Source: Paenibacillus xylanilyticus
Lineage (GTDB): Bacteria; Bacillota; Bacilli; Paenibacillales; Paenibacillaceae
Direction of reading: 5' to 3'
Assembly (NCBI RefSeq): GCF_013359935.1
Contig: NZ_JABMCB010000134.1
Location: forward strand, 1 to 51,132
DNA: 51,132 bases
Position numbers and translations under genes: made by a program. This document shows, piece after piece, positions 31,070-40,444 of the stretch (its first letter is position 1; the number at the start of each line of letters is the position of its first letter). The notes below the pieces were generated by a model. It was not told the origin of the DNA and did not search any database. It saw only the letters and a program-made list of their open reading frames with translations.

Positions 31070-31771
31070 TTATTTCGTCATAATGACCACACGCCGATTG
31101 GGCTCCTCGCCCTTACTATACGTTTTAATCTGCGGGTGATTTTGCAGTTTCGCATGAATGACTTTGCGTTCGAGTGGAGGCATCGGCTCCAGGACAACTT
31201 CCTTGCCGGAACGGATCGCTTGTCCAGCCAGTCGTTCAGCCAGATCTTCAAGTGTCTTCCGCCGGCGCTGCCGGAAATTCTCCGCATCAAGCACAATTCG
31301 AACGAAACTTTCCGAATAACGATTAGCTACAATGTTCGTCAGATATTGCAGTGCATCCAGCGTCTGCCCACGTCTGCCAATAATCATGCCAAGGTCTTCC
31401 CCGGCAATATTGAAAATATGCCCATCGCGCTGTTTTTTGATGTCCACTTCAACATCCAGTCCCATACCTGCTGCTACTTCTTTTAGGAAAGCAGCCGCTT
31501 CCTCATAGGGATTTTTAGCTGCGACACCCTCAAGTTTAACTTCAACCTGAGGTACATGTGCGGCCGGCTCGACCCGCTGTGGAACAGCTTCGGGTACAGG
31601 CAGTAGTTTCAGTTCAACTTTCGCCGCCTTTACCCCGATCAAACCCAGGAATCCTTTTGACGGCTGCTCTAACACTTGTATCTCGACCTTGTCCCGGCTT
31701 ACGCCAAGCTCAGCCAATCCTTGTTTTACAGCATCTTCAACGGTTTTTCCTGACGCAATGACTTTGGTCAT
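31070..31771 (-). CDS. khpB: RNA-binding protein KhpB (Jag / SpoIIIJ-associated)
   Basis: 233 residues. Jag N-terminal domain (KTVEDAVKQGLAELGVSRDK; GFLGLIGVK), linker, KH domain with GxxG-type IIGRRGQTLDALQYL, and C-terminal R3H domain with RKVIHAKLQNHP. Cytoplasmic RNA-binding protein paired with KhpA. The ATG overlaps the yidC stop by 4 nt, the usual linkage. Confidence 0.96.
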   Translation of the reverse strand: MTKVIASGKTVEDAVKQGLAELGVSRDKVEIQVLEQPSKGFLGLIGVKAAKVELKLLPVPEAVPQRVEPAAHVPQVEVKLEGVAAKNPYEEAAAFLKEVAAGMGLDVEVDIKKQRDGHIFNIAGEDLGMIIGRRGQTLDALQYLTNIVANRYSESFVRIVLDAENFRQRRRKTLEDLAERLAGQAIRSGKEVVLEPMPPLERKVIHAKLQNHPQIKTYSKGEEPNRRVVIMTK

Positions 31772-32646
31772 TTCGATTTTTTGGCCCCTTTCGACCCTTT
31801 TCCAGAGACGGTTGCCTTGCCACCGTTTTTGCGTTTAGCTCCGTTTTTGGAGGAACTATTCTGCTTCACGTTGACCTCAGCCACGACTTTATCGTTATTC
31901 CGGTAAAGGAAATAGTTTTGCACGATCGTGTAAATGTTACTGTAGAACCAGTACAGCGGCAACGCTGAAGGGAACTGGTAAGACATGACGAAGATCAAGA
32001 TTGGATATACCCATAGCATGAACTGCATTGGTCCAACCTGCTGTGCAGGATTCATGCGCATCATCATCCACGTTTGTACGAATGTGGTGATGGCCGCCAG
32101 CACAGGCAAAATAAACAGGTGATCCGGCGCTCCAAGTTGAAGCCACAGGAAGTCATGTGTTCTCAGACTGGAGTTACCGTAAATTGAGTTATAAAGTGCG
32201 ATGTAAATCGGCATCTGAATCAGAAGTGGCAGACAACCCGCCATCGGATTAACTTTGTTCTCCTGAAACAACTTCATCGTTTCTTGCTGAACTTTCTCAG
32301 GTGTATCTTTATACTTGGCTTGAATCTCCTTCAACTGAGGCTGAATCGCCTGCATGGCTTTGGAGCTGCGGACCTGCTTCATTGTCAAAGGCAAAATCAA
32401 CGTCCGCACAATCAGCACCATCACTAGGACAGCTAGTCCATATTCACCGTTAAACCAGTTGGCAAATGTATCGAGCGCCAGTGAGAACCAGTAAATAACA
32501 TTGCTTTGCCAAAATGAGTCACTGGTTCTCAGATCTTCCGTCGTAACTCCGGATCCTTGCGGAGTACATCCGGCCAGTACGGTGACCATTGCAATGACTG
32601 CAATGAGGAGAATCCACTTCCCCTTTGATGTCTTCAATCGCGACAC
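31768..32646 (-). CDS. yidC: membrane protein insertase YidC (SpoIIIJ/OxaA type)
   Basis: 292 residues. Lipoprotein signal peptide with lipobox TVLAGC, then five transmembrane helices with the conserved MKQVRSSKAMQAIQPQLKEI stretch, NPMAGCLPLLIQMPIYIALY, and a lysine-rich cytoplasmic tail. It inserts and folds membrane proteins, alone or with SecYEG; in spore formers SpoIIIJ is also needed for engulfed-forespore gene expression. Confidence 0.97.
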   Translation of the reverse strand: MSRLKTSKGKWILLIAVIAMVTVLAGCTPQGSGVTTEDLRTSDSFWQSNVIYWFSLALDTFANWFNGEYGLAVLVMVLIVRTLILPLTMKQVRSSKAMQAIQPQLKEIQAKYKDTPEKVQQETMKLFQENKVNPMAGCLPLLIQMPIYIALYNSIYGNSSLRTHDFLWLQLGAPDHLFILPVLAAITTFVQTWMMMRMNPAQQVGPMQFMLWVYPILIFVMSYQFPSALPLYWFYSNIYTIVQNYFLYRNNDKVVAEVNVKQNSSSKNGAKRKNGGKATVSGKGSKGAKKSK

Positions 32647-32720
32647 TTCATAACCCCTCTCTTAACCATTCCATTCCACCGTAAATCATACCATAATTAG
32701 GAGGACAAATAAACCGAAGC

Positions 32721-33071
32721 TTACCGTTTGTTCGGCTTTAGAAGAGCCGCTTTGCGCATGACGTGCAGCAGACTTTTCTCCATTTCCTGATAGGTCATGT
32801 CCAGTGCACCTTTTCTTACGATGAAGATCAGGTCCATTTGCGTGACAATCTCCTTCTCACGGTGCCTTATAATTTCCTTAATCATGCGTCTCATCCGGTT
32901 GCGTACGACAGCGTTTCCGATTTTCTTGCTGCATGATACGCCAACCCGGAATTGCTCCGTATCTTTACGGCGGCAGCCATACACCACGAATTGATGATTG
33001 GCAAAAGATTTCCCATACCGGTATACGCGGCTAAAGTCCGCCCGGTTTCGCAAACGCAGTCTTTTATACAC
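32721..33071 (-). CDS. rnpA: ribonuclease P protein component
   Basis: 116 residues. The protein subunit assists the RNase P RNA in 5' tRNA processing. Conserved motif RNRMRRMIKEIIR (the RNR signature) and N-terminal RLRNRADFSRVYRYGKS. Position between rpmH and yidC is standard. Confidence 0.97.
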   Translation of the reverse strand: MYKRLRLRNRADFSRVYRYGKSFANHQFVVYGCRRKDTEQFRVGVSCSKKIGNAVVRNRMRRMIKEIIRHREKEIVTQMDLIFIVRKGALDMTYQEMEKSLLHVMRKAALLKPNKR

Positions 33072-33317
33072 GGCGCTTCTCCTTGCTGTTCTCCACCATC
33101 GATATTGACGGAGGCCTCATTACTGATTTAGTATAGGCTTTCTTGAATAACGGTAAACCGCTCTGACGACAACTTCATTATATATAAGGAAACTTTTTAA
33201 AAATTTCGTGACTTATTCATCGTGCTTCATTAAAACATGAGTGGTCGCTTGGACACTTTTTCACAGCCAATTCAGACCTGATCTGTACCAGCATCCAGTC
33301 TGAAATGACCTATTTAA

Positions 33318-33345
33318 GAAAAAAAAGACCACCTCGGTGGTCTTC
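33318..33345 (-). terminator. terminator or attenuator after rpmH
   Basis: AGACCACC-GAG-GGTGGTCT on the minus strand followed by eight T. Immediately after rpmH, so rnpA may depend partly on read-through. Confidence 0.88.
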
Positions 33346-33352
33346 TCATGCA

Positions 33353-33487
33353 TTAAGCACTCAGGACTTTACGGCCTTTCAGGCGACGTGCAGCCAAAAC
33401 TTTACGGCCGTTGCTCGTGCTCATTCTTTTCCGGAAACCATGAACTTTTTTACGTTTGCTTACGTTCGGTTTGAATGTAGGTCTCAA
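33353..33487 (-). CDS. rpmH: 50S ribosomal protein L34
   Basis: 44 residues, [20 protein letters not shown] onward, nearly invariant in bacteria. The start is TTG, 9 nt after GGAGG. It was found by translation of the rnpA upstream region. First gene of the rpmH-rnpA-yidC-khpB series. Confidence 0.97.
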   Translation of the reverse strand: MRPTFKPNVSKRKKVHGFRKRMSTSNGRKVLAARRLKGRKVLSA

Positions 33488-33714
33488 TGTATTGCACCTC
33501 CTTACAAGGAAATACTTATGTGATGAATCATTTTCATCTTCACAGAAAACACCTTTTTATATTTAACCACGTACACCTGGAAAAGTCAACTCTAACCCAC
33601 GTAGCTTCTCCCTCTTTTTATAGCCATTTCCAGTCTCCCCTCAGAGCTCAATTCGATCCTCACCGAATCTATTCTGTTTGAGTCAGGATTTGTGGTGGCA
33701 AAAGTTATCCCCAA

Positions 33715-33820
33715 ATAAGCTTTTAACGTGATCACTCCCCCAATTTCACGGTTACCCACACCCCGGAATCACTCTATTCCCTCCTGTTTTGTAATCCTTA
33801 AGTTATTCACATGTGGATAA
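33715..33820. other. DnaA-box cluster on the rpmH side
   Basis: TTATCCCCA (33715-33723), TTATTCACA (33803-33811) and inverted TGTGGATAA (33812-33820). The last two abut as an 18-bp near-palindrome. In Bacillales these boxes lie next to dnaA; here 4.6 kb separates them from the dnaA-side cluster. The rest of 33488-34282 is AT-rich, with the rpmH and gntR promoters and a GntR operator, and holds no gene. Confidence 0.75.
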
Positions 33821-34007
33821 CGAATATTTATTTTTATCTGTATATTAGCTAGTCCTTAATAAATCCATTTCACCGTTTCTACAGTATCGTTAAATCACTA
33901 CGTGTTGAATTTTTCTCATATCATTTATTCAAAGTTTAAAATTTGATGTATCCGCTTTAATTGAAGGTTTACAAGTTTTCAAGAAAGGTGTAGGATAAAA
34001 ATCACAT

Positions 34008-34019
34008 CTTGTATACAAG
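34008..34019. promoter_or_regulatory. GntR operator upstream of gntR
   Basis: CTTGTATACAAG, followed by TATAC, matching the core of the Bacillus GntR operator (ACTTGTATACAAGTAT). It lies 264 nt before the gntR start and suggests autoregulation. Confidence 0.75.
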
Positions 34020-34282
34020 TATACTTATGGGTCATTTCAGTTCTATCCTAAAGTCACTTACACTTTCTTTTACTTGCAAAAGAAGTAGAAGATTGGCTCT
34101 TTGAAAAATGATTCGAAGGAATGTTCAATATACAAACTTCCGCTTCCGGTTCAAGCAAAATGCAAACTGTAAAAAAGTTGTGCTATGATCAGTATGCAGG
34201 TTTATTAAAGTGTGATATCGATCGGGTATACATCCATATGAACCTTCATGAACTGATTACTTGAATAGGAGCGTTAGCCATT

Positions 34283-34957
34283 ATGTTGTTTCCTTCTTCC
34301 TGGCTGCAGGGAGCTTCCCGCGGGGAAGCAATCGCCTGCGAATTAAGGCTGCGCATCATCAGCGGAACCCTGCGTCCTGGAGAGATTTTATCTGAGAATC
34401 GAATTGCCGCTGATTTTGACAGCAGTCGTTCACCTGTGCGTGAAGCCTTGAGAACACTGTCGAATGAAGGACTGATTCGGCTTGAACGGATGGGTGTGGT
34501 TGTCCTTGGATTAAAGATCAAGGATGTTGAAGAGCTGTACGATGTCCGCTTTCTGATTGAGAGCTTTGTTCAGCAGCGGCTTGCCGGGTCTGTTCCTGCG
34601 CAATTGATTACCCAGCTTCGCAACATACTGGACAAGATGGAACTGGCAGGGCGGCATCAGGATGCGGTCGAATTTGCTTATCAAGATCTGACCTTCCATG
34701 AGACCATTATCGAAGCGGCGGAGCACTCCCGTATTTCACATTTATGGAGAAGCATCCGTTATGTGGTCATGACAGTCATGCTGCTTACAACCCGCAGGGT
34801 GTTTGTTCAGGGTGACCCAAAAGTAAGCGCTGTAATTCATAAACATCGTCTGTTAATCGAAGCACTTGAGTCAGGTGACAAAACATCGATTCAGGCCGGA
34901 GTACGTACGTACTTTCAGGATTCCGGTAAAACATTGCACGAAAGCTTTGACTCCTGA
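34283..34957 (+). CDS. gntR: GntR-family gluconate operon repressor
   Basis: 224 residues. N-terminal winged HTH of the FadR subfamily (GEILSENRIAADFDSSRSPV, VREALRTLSNEGLIRLER) and a C-terminal FCD ligand-binding domain (residues ~85-215) with histidines in FHETIIEAAEHSRISHLW and HKHRLLIEAL for metal/ligand. It probably binds gluconate and releases the operators at 34008 and 35048. Adjacent to gntP and gntK on the same strand. Confidence 0.92.
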   Translation: MLFPSSWLQGASRGEAIACELRLRIISGTLRPGEILSENRIAADFDSSRSPVREALRTLSNEGLIRLERMGVVVLGLKIKDVEELYDVRFLIESFVQQRLAGSVPAQLITQLRNILDKMELAGRHQDAVEFAYQDLTFHETIIEAAEHSRISHLWRSIRYVVMTVMLLTTRRVFVQGDPKVSAVIHKHRLLIEALESGDKTSIQAGVRTYFQDSGKTLHESFDS

Positions 34958-35047
34958 CCAACAATGTACGGAGTTTAATTTTTATGGCGTTGGTTTAAAT
35001 ACTGCCAGACGCCCGCAATCATATCCAGAAGGATAGATTGCCGTCCA

Positions 35048-35148
35048 ACTTGTCGACAAGTATACAAAATGCGATTTTGTTTCAATTTTTGGGCATATTA
35101 AAGGGAGTAACCCTTCCCCGACGACGATTTCCCTTGTAAGCGTTTATA
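35048..35148 (+). promoter_or_regulatory. GntR operator and CcpA cre site before gntP
   Basis: ACTTGTCGACAAGT (35048-35061), a perfect palindrome of GntR-operator form followed by ATAC, and TGTAAGCGTTTATA (35135-35148), which fits the cre consensus at 13 of 14 positions. The first indicates gluconate induction, the second catabolite repression. Confidence 0.75.
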
Positions 35149-35171
35149 TTCAAAACAAAGGAGCATACATC

Positions 35172-36533
35172 ATGAGCACTCTTTTTGGCCTGTCCCATAA
35201 TGCAACATTATTGGTGTGGACATTAATTGCGATCGTATTTCTGATCGTGTTGATTTCCAAATATAAATGGAATCCCTTCATTACCCTTTTGTTATCCGCA
35301 TTAATGCTTGGTCTGCTTGCAGGTATGAAACCTGCCGATGTGATTACTTCCATAACAGGCGGGCTTGGCGGTACGCTTGGAACGATAGCGATTGTTATCG
35401 GGCTTGGTACGATGCTCGGTAAAATGATGGCAGAATCCGGCGGTGCCGAACGCATTGCGACGACACTCGTGGATCGCTTCGGTGTTAAACGTGTGCACTG
35501 GGCGATGATGATCGTTGGTTTTATTGTCGGTATTCCTGTTTTCTTCGAAGTTGGTGTCATTCTGCTGATTCCGATCATATTCACCGTTGCGCGTAAAACG
35601 AATATGTCGCTGCTGCAGATCGGGATTCCGATTCTGGCGGGACTGTCGACTGTACATGGTCTTGTTCCTCCCCATCCAGCTCCTATGATCGCCATTGATG
35701 CATTCAATGCGGATTTGGGGAAAACCATTTTGTACTCTCTGATTGTTGGTATTCCAACAGCTATTATTGCGGGTCCCTTGTTCGGTAAGTTTATCGGCAA
35801 AAGAATACACACCGAACCGCCAGCTGAGCTGGCCGAGCAATTCGCTACGAAAAAAAGTACCAATCTTCCAGGGTTCGGAATTACCCTGTTTACGATCTTG
35901 CTGCCAGTCATTCTCATGCTGATCGGCTCCATTGCCAACATCGTAGACCCGAATGCCACAAGTGCATTCACGGTCTTCTGTGAGTTTATTGGGCATGAGA
36001 TCATTGCGCTGTTGATATCCGTGGTATTCGCCCTCTTTTCACTTGGCTTCGCACGCGGATTCACGAAACACGATATTTCCCGGTTTACCAGTGAATGTCT
36101 GGCGCCTACGGCGACCATCATTCTCATTATTGGTGGGGGCGGCGCGTTTAAGCAGGTGTTGATCAATAGTGGCGTCGGAAATGCGATCGCAGAGGTCGCT
36201 ACACATGCCAATATCAATGTCATTCTGTTTGCATGGCTGGTTGCTGCACTGATTCGGGTAGCCACCGGCTCAGCAACGGTTGCCATGACAACAGCAGCGG
36301 GTATTGTTGCTCCGGTTCTGGCACTGACGCCAGGGGCCAATATCGAACTGGTTGTGCTTGCTACAGGTGCAGGCTCACTTGTCCTGTCCCATGTAAATGA
36401 CGCAGGTTTCTGGATGATCAAAGAATTCTTTAATATGAGTGTCTCCCAGACGCTCAAAACGTGGACCGTTATGGAAACACTATTATCCGTGGTCGGACTG
36501 ATCTTTATTTTGCTGCTGAGCGCTGTGATATAA
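35172..36533 (+). CDS. gntP: gluconate permease (GntP family)
   Basis: 453 residues, about 12-14 hydrophobic helices. GntP family features: LLSALMLGLLAGMKPADVIT near the N-terminus, GLGTMLGKMMAESGGAERIA, and a C-terminal VATGSATVAMTTAAGIVAPV block with LVLSHVNDAGFW. Proton-gluconate symporter in the cytoplasmic membrane. Strong AAAGGAG start. The antisense strand has a long shadow frame, which is not a gene. Confidence 0.95.
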   Translation: MSTLFGLSHNATLLVWTLIAIVFLIVLISKYKWNPFITLLLSALMLGLLAGMKPADVITSITGGLGGTLGTIAIVIGLGTMLGKMMAESGGAERIATTLVDRFGVKRVHWAMMIVGFIVGIPVFFEVGVILLIPIIFTVARKTNMSLLQIGIPILAGLSTVHGLVPPHPAPMIAIDAFNADLGKTILYSLIVGIPTAIIAGPLFGKFIGKRIHTEPPAELAEQFATKKSTNLPGFGITLFTILLPVILMLIGSIANIVDPNATSAFTVFCEFIGHEIIALLISVVFALFSLGFARGFTKHDISRFTSECLAPTATIILIIGGGGAFKQVLINSGVGNAIAEVATHANINVILFAWLVAALIRVATGSATVAMTTAAGIVAPVLALTPGANIELVVLATGAGSLVLSHVNDAGFWMIKEFFNMSVSQTLKTWTVMETLLSVVGLIFILLLSAVI

Positions 36534-36596
36534 GACAAATTGAATCAATGAGAAGAGAAAATTTTATCGTTTCAATGGAAAGAAGGATTACACCCA

Positions 36597-38144
36597 ATGA
36601 AAAAATATATGATTGGTATGGATATCGGCACAACCAGTACCAAATCCGTATTATTTACGGAGCAAGGCGAGGTTGTCAGCACTTCAACTCACGAATATCC
36701 TCTATATACACCTGCCCCCGATGTAGCTGAGCAGGATCCGGAGGAAATTGTACAAGCAGCCATTAACTCCGTACGTGGTGTCATGGATCAGAGCGGTGTA
36801 ACTGCGGGACAAATCATGTTTTTGTCCTGCAGTTCCGCCATGCATAGTTTAATCGCCATGGGATCAGACCATAAACCGCTCACTCGCTGCATCACTTGGG
36901 CCGATAACCGAAGTGCAGCCTGGTCCGCCAAATTGCAGGAGAATGGACAGGGTCATCGCATTTATTTGCGCACAGGTACCCCCATTCATCCCATGTCTCC
37001 ACTAACCAAACTCATGTGGCTGCGTCACGACGAACCTGAACTTTTCCAGCGTGCAGCCAAATTTATCTCGATTAAAGAATATTTGTTCTTCCGCTTATTC
37101 GGACAATATGTAGTCGATCATTCCATCGCCTCCTGTACCGGCCTGCTCAATCTGGAACAATTGGACTGGGATGCTGAAGCACTAGAGGTTGCAGGGATAA
37201 CACCTAATCATCTCTCGGAGCTCGTGCCAACTACACATACTATAGAAGGAATGGACAGCGAGTGTGCAGAAAAAATGGGCCTTTCCCCCTCTACTCCCTT
37301 TGTTATCGGGGCAAGTGACGGGGTTCTATCCAATCTCGGCGTAAACGCCATCGAACCTGGAGTAGTTGCAGCCACCATTGGCACCAGCGGTGCCATTCGT
37401 ACTGTTGTTGATCGCCCGGTTACCGATCCGAAGGGACGGACCTTCTGTTATGCCCTCACAGAGGATCTGTGGGTCATCGGCGGACCTGTCAATAACGGTG
37501 GTATGCTGTTCCGCTGGGTCCGTGACGAATTCGCTGCATCTGAAGTGGAAACGGCCAAACGGCTTGGCATCAATTCGTATGATGTCCTAACCAAAATTGC
37601 TGAACGTGTTAGTGCGGGCTCTGAAGGACTTCTGTTCCACCCTTACCTGTCAGGAGAGCGTGCCCCCTTATGGAATCCGGATGCCCGTGGTTCCTTCTTT
37701 GGTTTGACCCTCCATCATCAGAAAGAGCACATGATCCGGGCTGTCCTGGAAGGGGTTATTTTTAACCTGTACACCGTCTTGCTGGCGATGGAAGAACAGA
37801 TCGGGCAACCGACCTCCATTCAGGCTACTGGCGGTTTTGCACGTTCCCCTCTCTGGCGGCAGATGATGTCCGATATTTTCAACCAGGAGGTTGTTGTTCC
37901 TGAGAGCTTCGAAAGCTCTTGTCTGGGGGCTGTTGTACTCGGTCTGTACGCTACAGGGCGAATCAAGTCACTTCATGCTGTCTCTTCCATGGTTGGTACA
38001 ACCCACAGACATACCCCTATTAGAGAAAATGCAGCGATCTATCGGGAACTGCTTCCCATTTTCATTCGCATCTCACGCAAACTCGAGGAGGAGTATGCCG
38101 ACATTGCTGAATTTCAGCGCAAATTGTCTTTGAGCACCGATTAA
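36597..38144 (+). CDS. gntK: gluconokinase (FGGY family)
   Basis: 515 residues. ATP-dependent phosphorylation of gluconate to 6-phosphogluconate, feeding the pentose phosphate pathway. N-terminal MIGMDIGTTSTKSVLFTEQG phosphate-binding motif, central ITWADNRS substrate motif, GTSGAIR, and the FGGY signature near GGFARSPLWRQMMSDIF. Follows gntP by 63 nt; closed by a terminator. No gntZ (6-phosphogluconate dehydrogenase) follows, unlike B. subtilis gntRKPZ. Confidence 0.95.
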   Translation: MKKYMIGMDIGTTSTKSVLFTEQGEVVSTSTHEYPLYTPAPDVAEQDPEEIVQAAINSVRGVMDQSGVTAGQIMFLSCSSAMHSLIAMGSDHKPLTRCITWADNRSAAWSAKLQENGQGHRIYLRTGTPIHPMSPLTKLMWLRHDEPELFQRAAKFISIKEYLFFRLFGQYVVDHSIASCTGLLNLEQLDWDAEALEVAGITPNHLSELVPTTHTIEGMDSECAEKMGLSPSTPFVIGASDGVLSNLGVNAIEPGVVAATIGTSGAIRTVVDRPVTDPKGRTFCYALTEDLWVIGGPVNNGGMLFRWVRDEFAASEVETAKRLGINSYDVLTKIAERVSAGSEGLLFHPYLSGERAPLWNPDARGSFFGLTLHHQKEHMIRAVLEGVIFNLYTVLLAMEEQIGQPTSIQATGGFARSPLWRQMMSDIFNQEVVVPESFESSCLGAVVLGLYATGRIKSLHAVSSMVGTTHRHTPIRENAAIYRELLPIFIRISRKLEEEYADIAEFQRKLSLSTD

Positions 38145-38165
38145 CGGTTTACTTCTATAGAAACA

Positions 38166-38222
38166 AAAAAAGAGGTTGTTCACTTAGACCACACACTGGT
38201 CTTAAGGGAGCAATCTCTTTTT
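38166..38222 (+). terminator. terminator after gntK
   Basis: AAAAAGAGGTTG (38166-38177) pairs with CAATCTCTTTTT (38211-38222), with an inner AGACC/GGTCT stem. Closes the gluconate operon. Confidence 0.85.
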
Positions 38223-38441
38223 TACGTCCGTATATCGTCCTGATTCACCTCGCTCATGCCCAAATTCACTGTCTTCGTTTGTCCATCCATGCCTCCCATT
38301 CTGCCTCTAAAATGACCAAGCAGCTGCTGCCTGCTTCCTATCTCTTTACTCCTCCAGAATAGCCCTTTATCACCACAACCAAGAATGAGGTTAAAGAGAT
38401 CAAACCAATCCACTTCCTCAGGTTCAATTTTGAATTAGCGG

Positions 38442-38798
38442 TTATCCACAGATAGGTTATTCACAATTTTCGAATCAATTTACACACAATTCAGCAATAT
38501 TTGACGTATAACCTGTGTATAAAACATTTTGGCTTTTTGGTTCATCCTGTCGAAAATTAAACAATTTATAAACAATATATTGTGTTGTGATTAAAAATTA
38601 TACACAAGTTATTGAATTTGTGGATAAAATCTCGCCATACGTTGAAATGCGGGGCTTCTTTTGCTATGATTGTATTACTTTTGGATGTGAATATGTGATC
38701 TGACCCATAATATTATCAACAGCCTGTGGATAAAGTTGTGAACAATTTTCCGTTGTTCATTCTTTTTTTGTTTTCGACCTGCGGGGGTTTGGGGATAA
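38442..38798. other. DnaA-box cluster upstream of dnaA (oriC, upstream part)
   Basis: Perfect boxes: TTATCCACA 38442-38450 (+), TGTGGATAA 38619-38627 and 38725-38733 (-). One-mismatch boxes: 38457-38465, 38598-38606, 38713-38721, 38790-38798. 38223-38877 is AT-rich and has no convincing gene. DnaA binding here would autoregulate dnaA and assist origin unwinding. Confidence 0.9.
38642..38670 (+). promoter_or_regulatory. dnaA promoter
   Basis: TTGAAA (38642-38647), 17-nt spacer, TATGAT (38665-38670), set between DnaA boxes at 38619 and 38725, consistent with autorepression. Confidence 0.8.
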
Positions 38799-38877
38799 AT
38801 TCAACAATATATCTCGTATTTCGACACTGCATCATGGCTTAAGCCACACTTGGAACATGTAAAAGGAGTGACAGTCT

Positions 38878-40224
38878 GTGGACAGCCATACTTCTGATTT
38901 ATGGCAGCAAATTTTATCAATCATACAAAACAAGCTCAGCAAACCCAGCTTCGATACCTGGTTCAAAGCAACCAAAGCAACGAAGCTGAATGACAGTTCA
39001 ATTGTCATTTCCGCGCCGACTACGTTTGCCGTCGAATGGCTGGAGAGCCGCTACACCAAATTGGTTGGCTCGACAGTATATGAACTGTTAGGCAAACAAG
39101 TCGATGTGAAATTTGTCATCGAAGAGAACAAGCCTGCTGAACCGGACCCGCAGCTGCCGGCGCCAACGCCTACGGTGGTTCAGGAAGAAGCGGTGCTCAG
39201 CATGCTGAATCCAAAATATACGTTCGATACATTTGTCATTGGACCAGGCAACCGTTTTGCCCATGCCGCATCGCTGGCGGTCGCTGAAGCGCCCGCCAAA
39301 GCATACAATCCTTTGTTTCTGTACGGAGGCGTTGGACTCGGCAAAACCCACTTGATGCATGCAATCGGCCATTATGTTTTGGAGCATGATCCGGGGAGCA
39401 AGGTTGTTTATTTGTCATCTGAGAAATTCACGAACGAATTTATTAACTCGATCCGTGACAACCGCGGGGAAAGTTTCCGCAATAAATATCGGAATGTCGA
39501 TATCCTGCTTATTGATGATATTCAGTTCCTGGCGGGAAAAGAATCGACACAAGAGGAATTTTTCCATACGTTTAATGCGCTGCATGAGGAACGGAAACAG
39601 ATTATCATCTCCAGCGACAGACCACCGAAGGAAATTCCGACTCTGGAAGAGCGGCTTCGTTCCCGCTTCGAATGGGGATTAATCACGGACATCCAGCCTC
39701 CGGATCTGGAGACACGGATCGCCATTTTGCGTAAGAAGGCCCGTGCAGAAAACCTGGATATTCCTAACGAAGCCATGATGTATATCGCCAACCAGATTGA
39801 CACCAACATCCGCGAGCTGGAAGGCGCACTTATCCGGGTAGTTGCCTACTCTTCCCTGACGAATCAAGATGTAACCACTCATCTGGCTGCAGAAGCATTG
39901 AAGGATATCATTCCTTCCAGCCGTCCTAAAATGATCACTATTCAAGACATCCAACAAAAGGTCGGCGAGTATTATAGCCTCAAGCTTGAAGATTTCAAAG
40001 CCCGGAAGCGGACCAAAGCCGTTGCTTTTCCAAGACAGATTGCCATGTATCTTTCACGTGAACTGACTGACTTTTCCCTGCCCAAAATTGGGGAAGCATT
40101 CGGAGGACGAGATCATACGACAGTCATTCATGCGCACGAAAAAATCTCCCAATCGATCAAAGTCGATCAGGAGCTCTATAAAGTTATCAACAACTTAACC
40201 GAAAAAATAAAGAATCCAACCTGA
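38878..40224 (+). CDS. dnaA: chromosomal replication initiator DnaA
   Basis: 448 residues from a GTG 8 nt after AAAGGAG. Domain I (about 1-85) for DnaD/DnaB contacts, linker, AAA+ domain III with Walker [16 protein letters not shown] and Walker [10 protein letters not shown], and domain IV with box-binding [18 protein letters not shown]. It unwinds oriC and loads helicase. First gene of the dnaA-dnaN operon. Confidence 0.98.
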   Translation: MDSHTSDLWQQILSIIQNKLSKPSFDTWFKATKATKLNDSSIVISAPTTFAVEWLESRYTKLVGSTVYELLGKQVDVKFVIEENKPAEPDPQLPAPTPTVVQEEAVLSMLNPKYTFDTFVIGPGNRFAHAASLAVAEAPAKAYNPLFLYGGVGLGKTHLMHAIGHYVLEHDPGSKVVYLSSEKFTNEFINSIRDNRGESFRNKYRNVDILLIDDIQFLAGKESTQEEFFHTFNALHEERKQIIISSDRPPKEIPTLEERLRSRFEWGLITDIQPPDLETRIAILRKKARAENLDIPNEAMMYIANQIDTNIRELEGALIRVVAYSSLTNQDVTTHLAAEALKDIIPSSRPKMITIQDIQQKVGEYYSLKLEDFKARKRTKAVAFPRQIAMYLSRELTDFSLPKIGEAFGGRDHTTVIHAHEKISQSIKVDQELYKVINNLTEKIKNPT

Positions 40225-40257
40225 ACAAGTCCCAAGCCTATGCACAACGTGTACACA

Positions 40258-40331
40258 TGTGGATAGGCTTAATTTTATGGGTTTATACCCACTTATCCAC
40301 ATATTCAGTGCCCCTATTACTATTATTACTA
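40258..40331. other. oriC unwinding region in the dnaA-dnaN gap
   Basis: DnaA boxes TGTGGATAG (40258-40266, inverted) and TTATCCACA (40293-40301), then a short GC cluster GTGCCCC, then CTATTACTATTATTACTA (40314-40331). The complement of the last reads as six DnaA-trios (GAT/AAT), followed by an A/T-rich stretch. This is the basal unwinding layout described for B. subtilis. Confidence 0.85.
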
Positions 40332-40444
40332 AAAAGATCTAAAAGATATCATCTCCAAATACGCCGTTTGAAGCTCGGCCTCCGGCCTTTTGATGAACAC
40401 CTTTCAATACCCAAACACCCAAAAAATCCGCTAGGAGTGAAACC

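Noticed and set aside
35150..36538. 462-codon frame antisense to gntP
   Set aside because: Low-complexity composition typical of a shadow of a hydrophobic membrane gene. gntP has a clear ribosome site and family motifs.
38222..38413. 63-codon minus-strand open frame upstream of dnaA, starting with GTG
   Set aside because: The GTG is only 2 nt from a GAGGAA, the frame overlaps the gntK terminator, and no family is recognised. The region is explained by oriC and terminator sequence.
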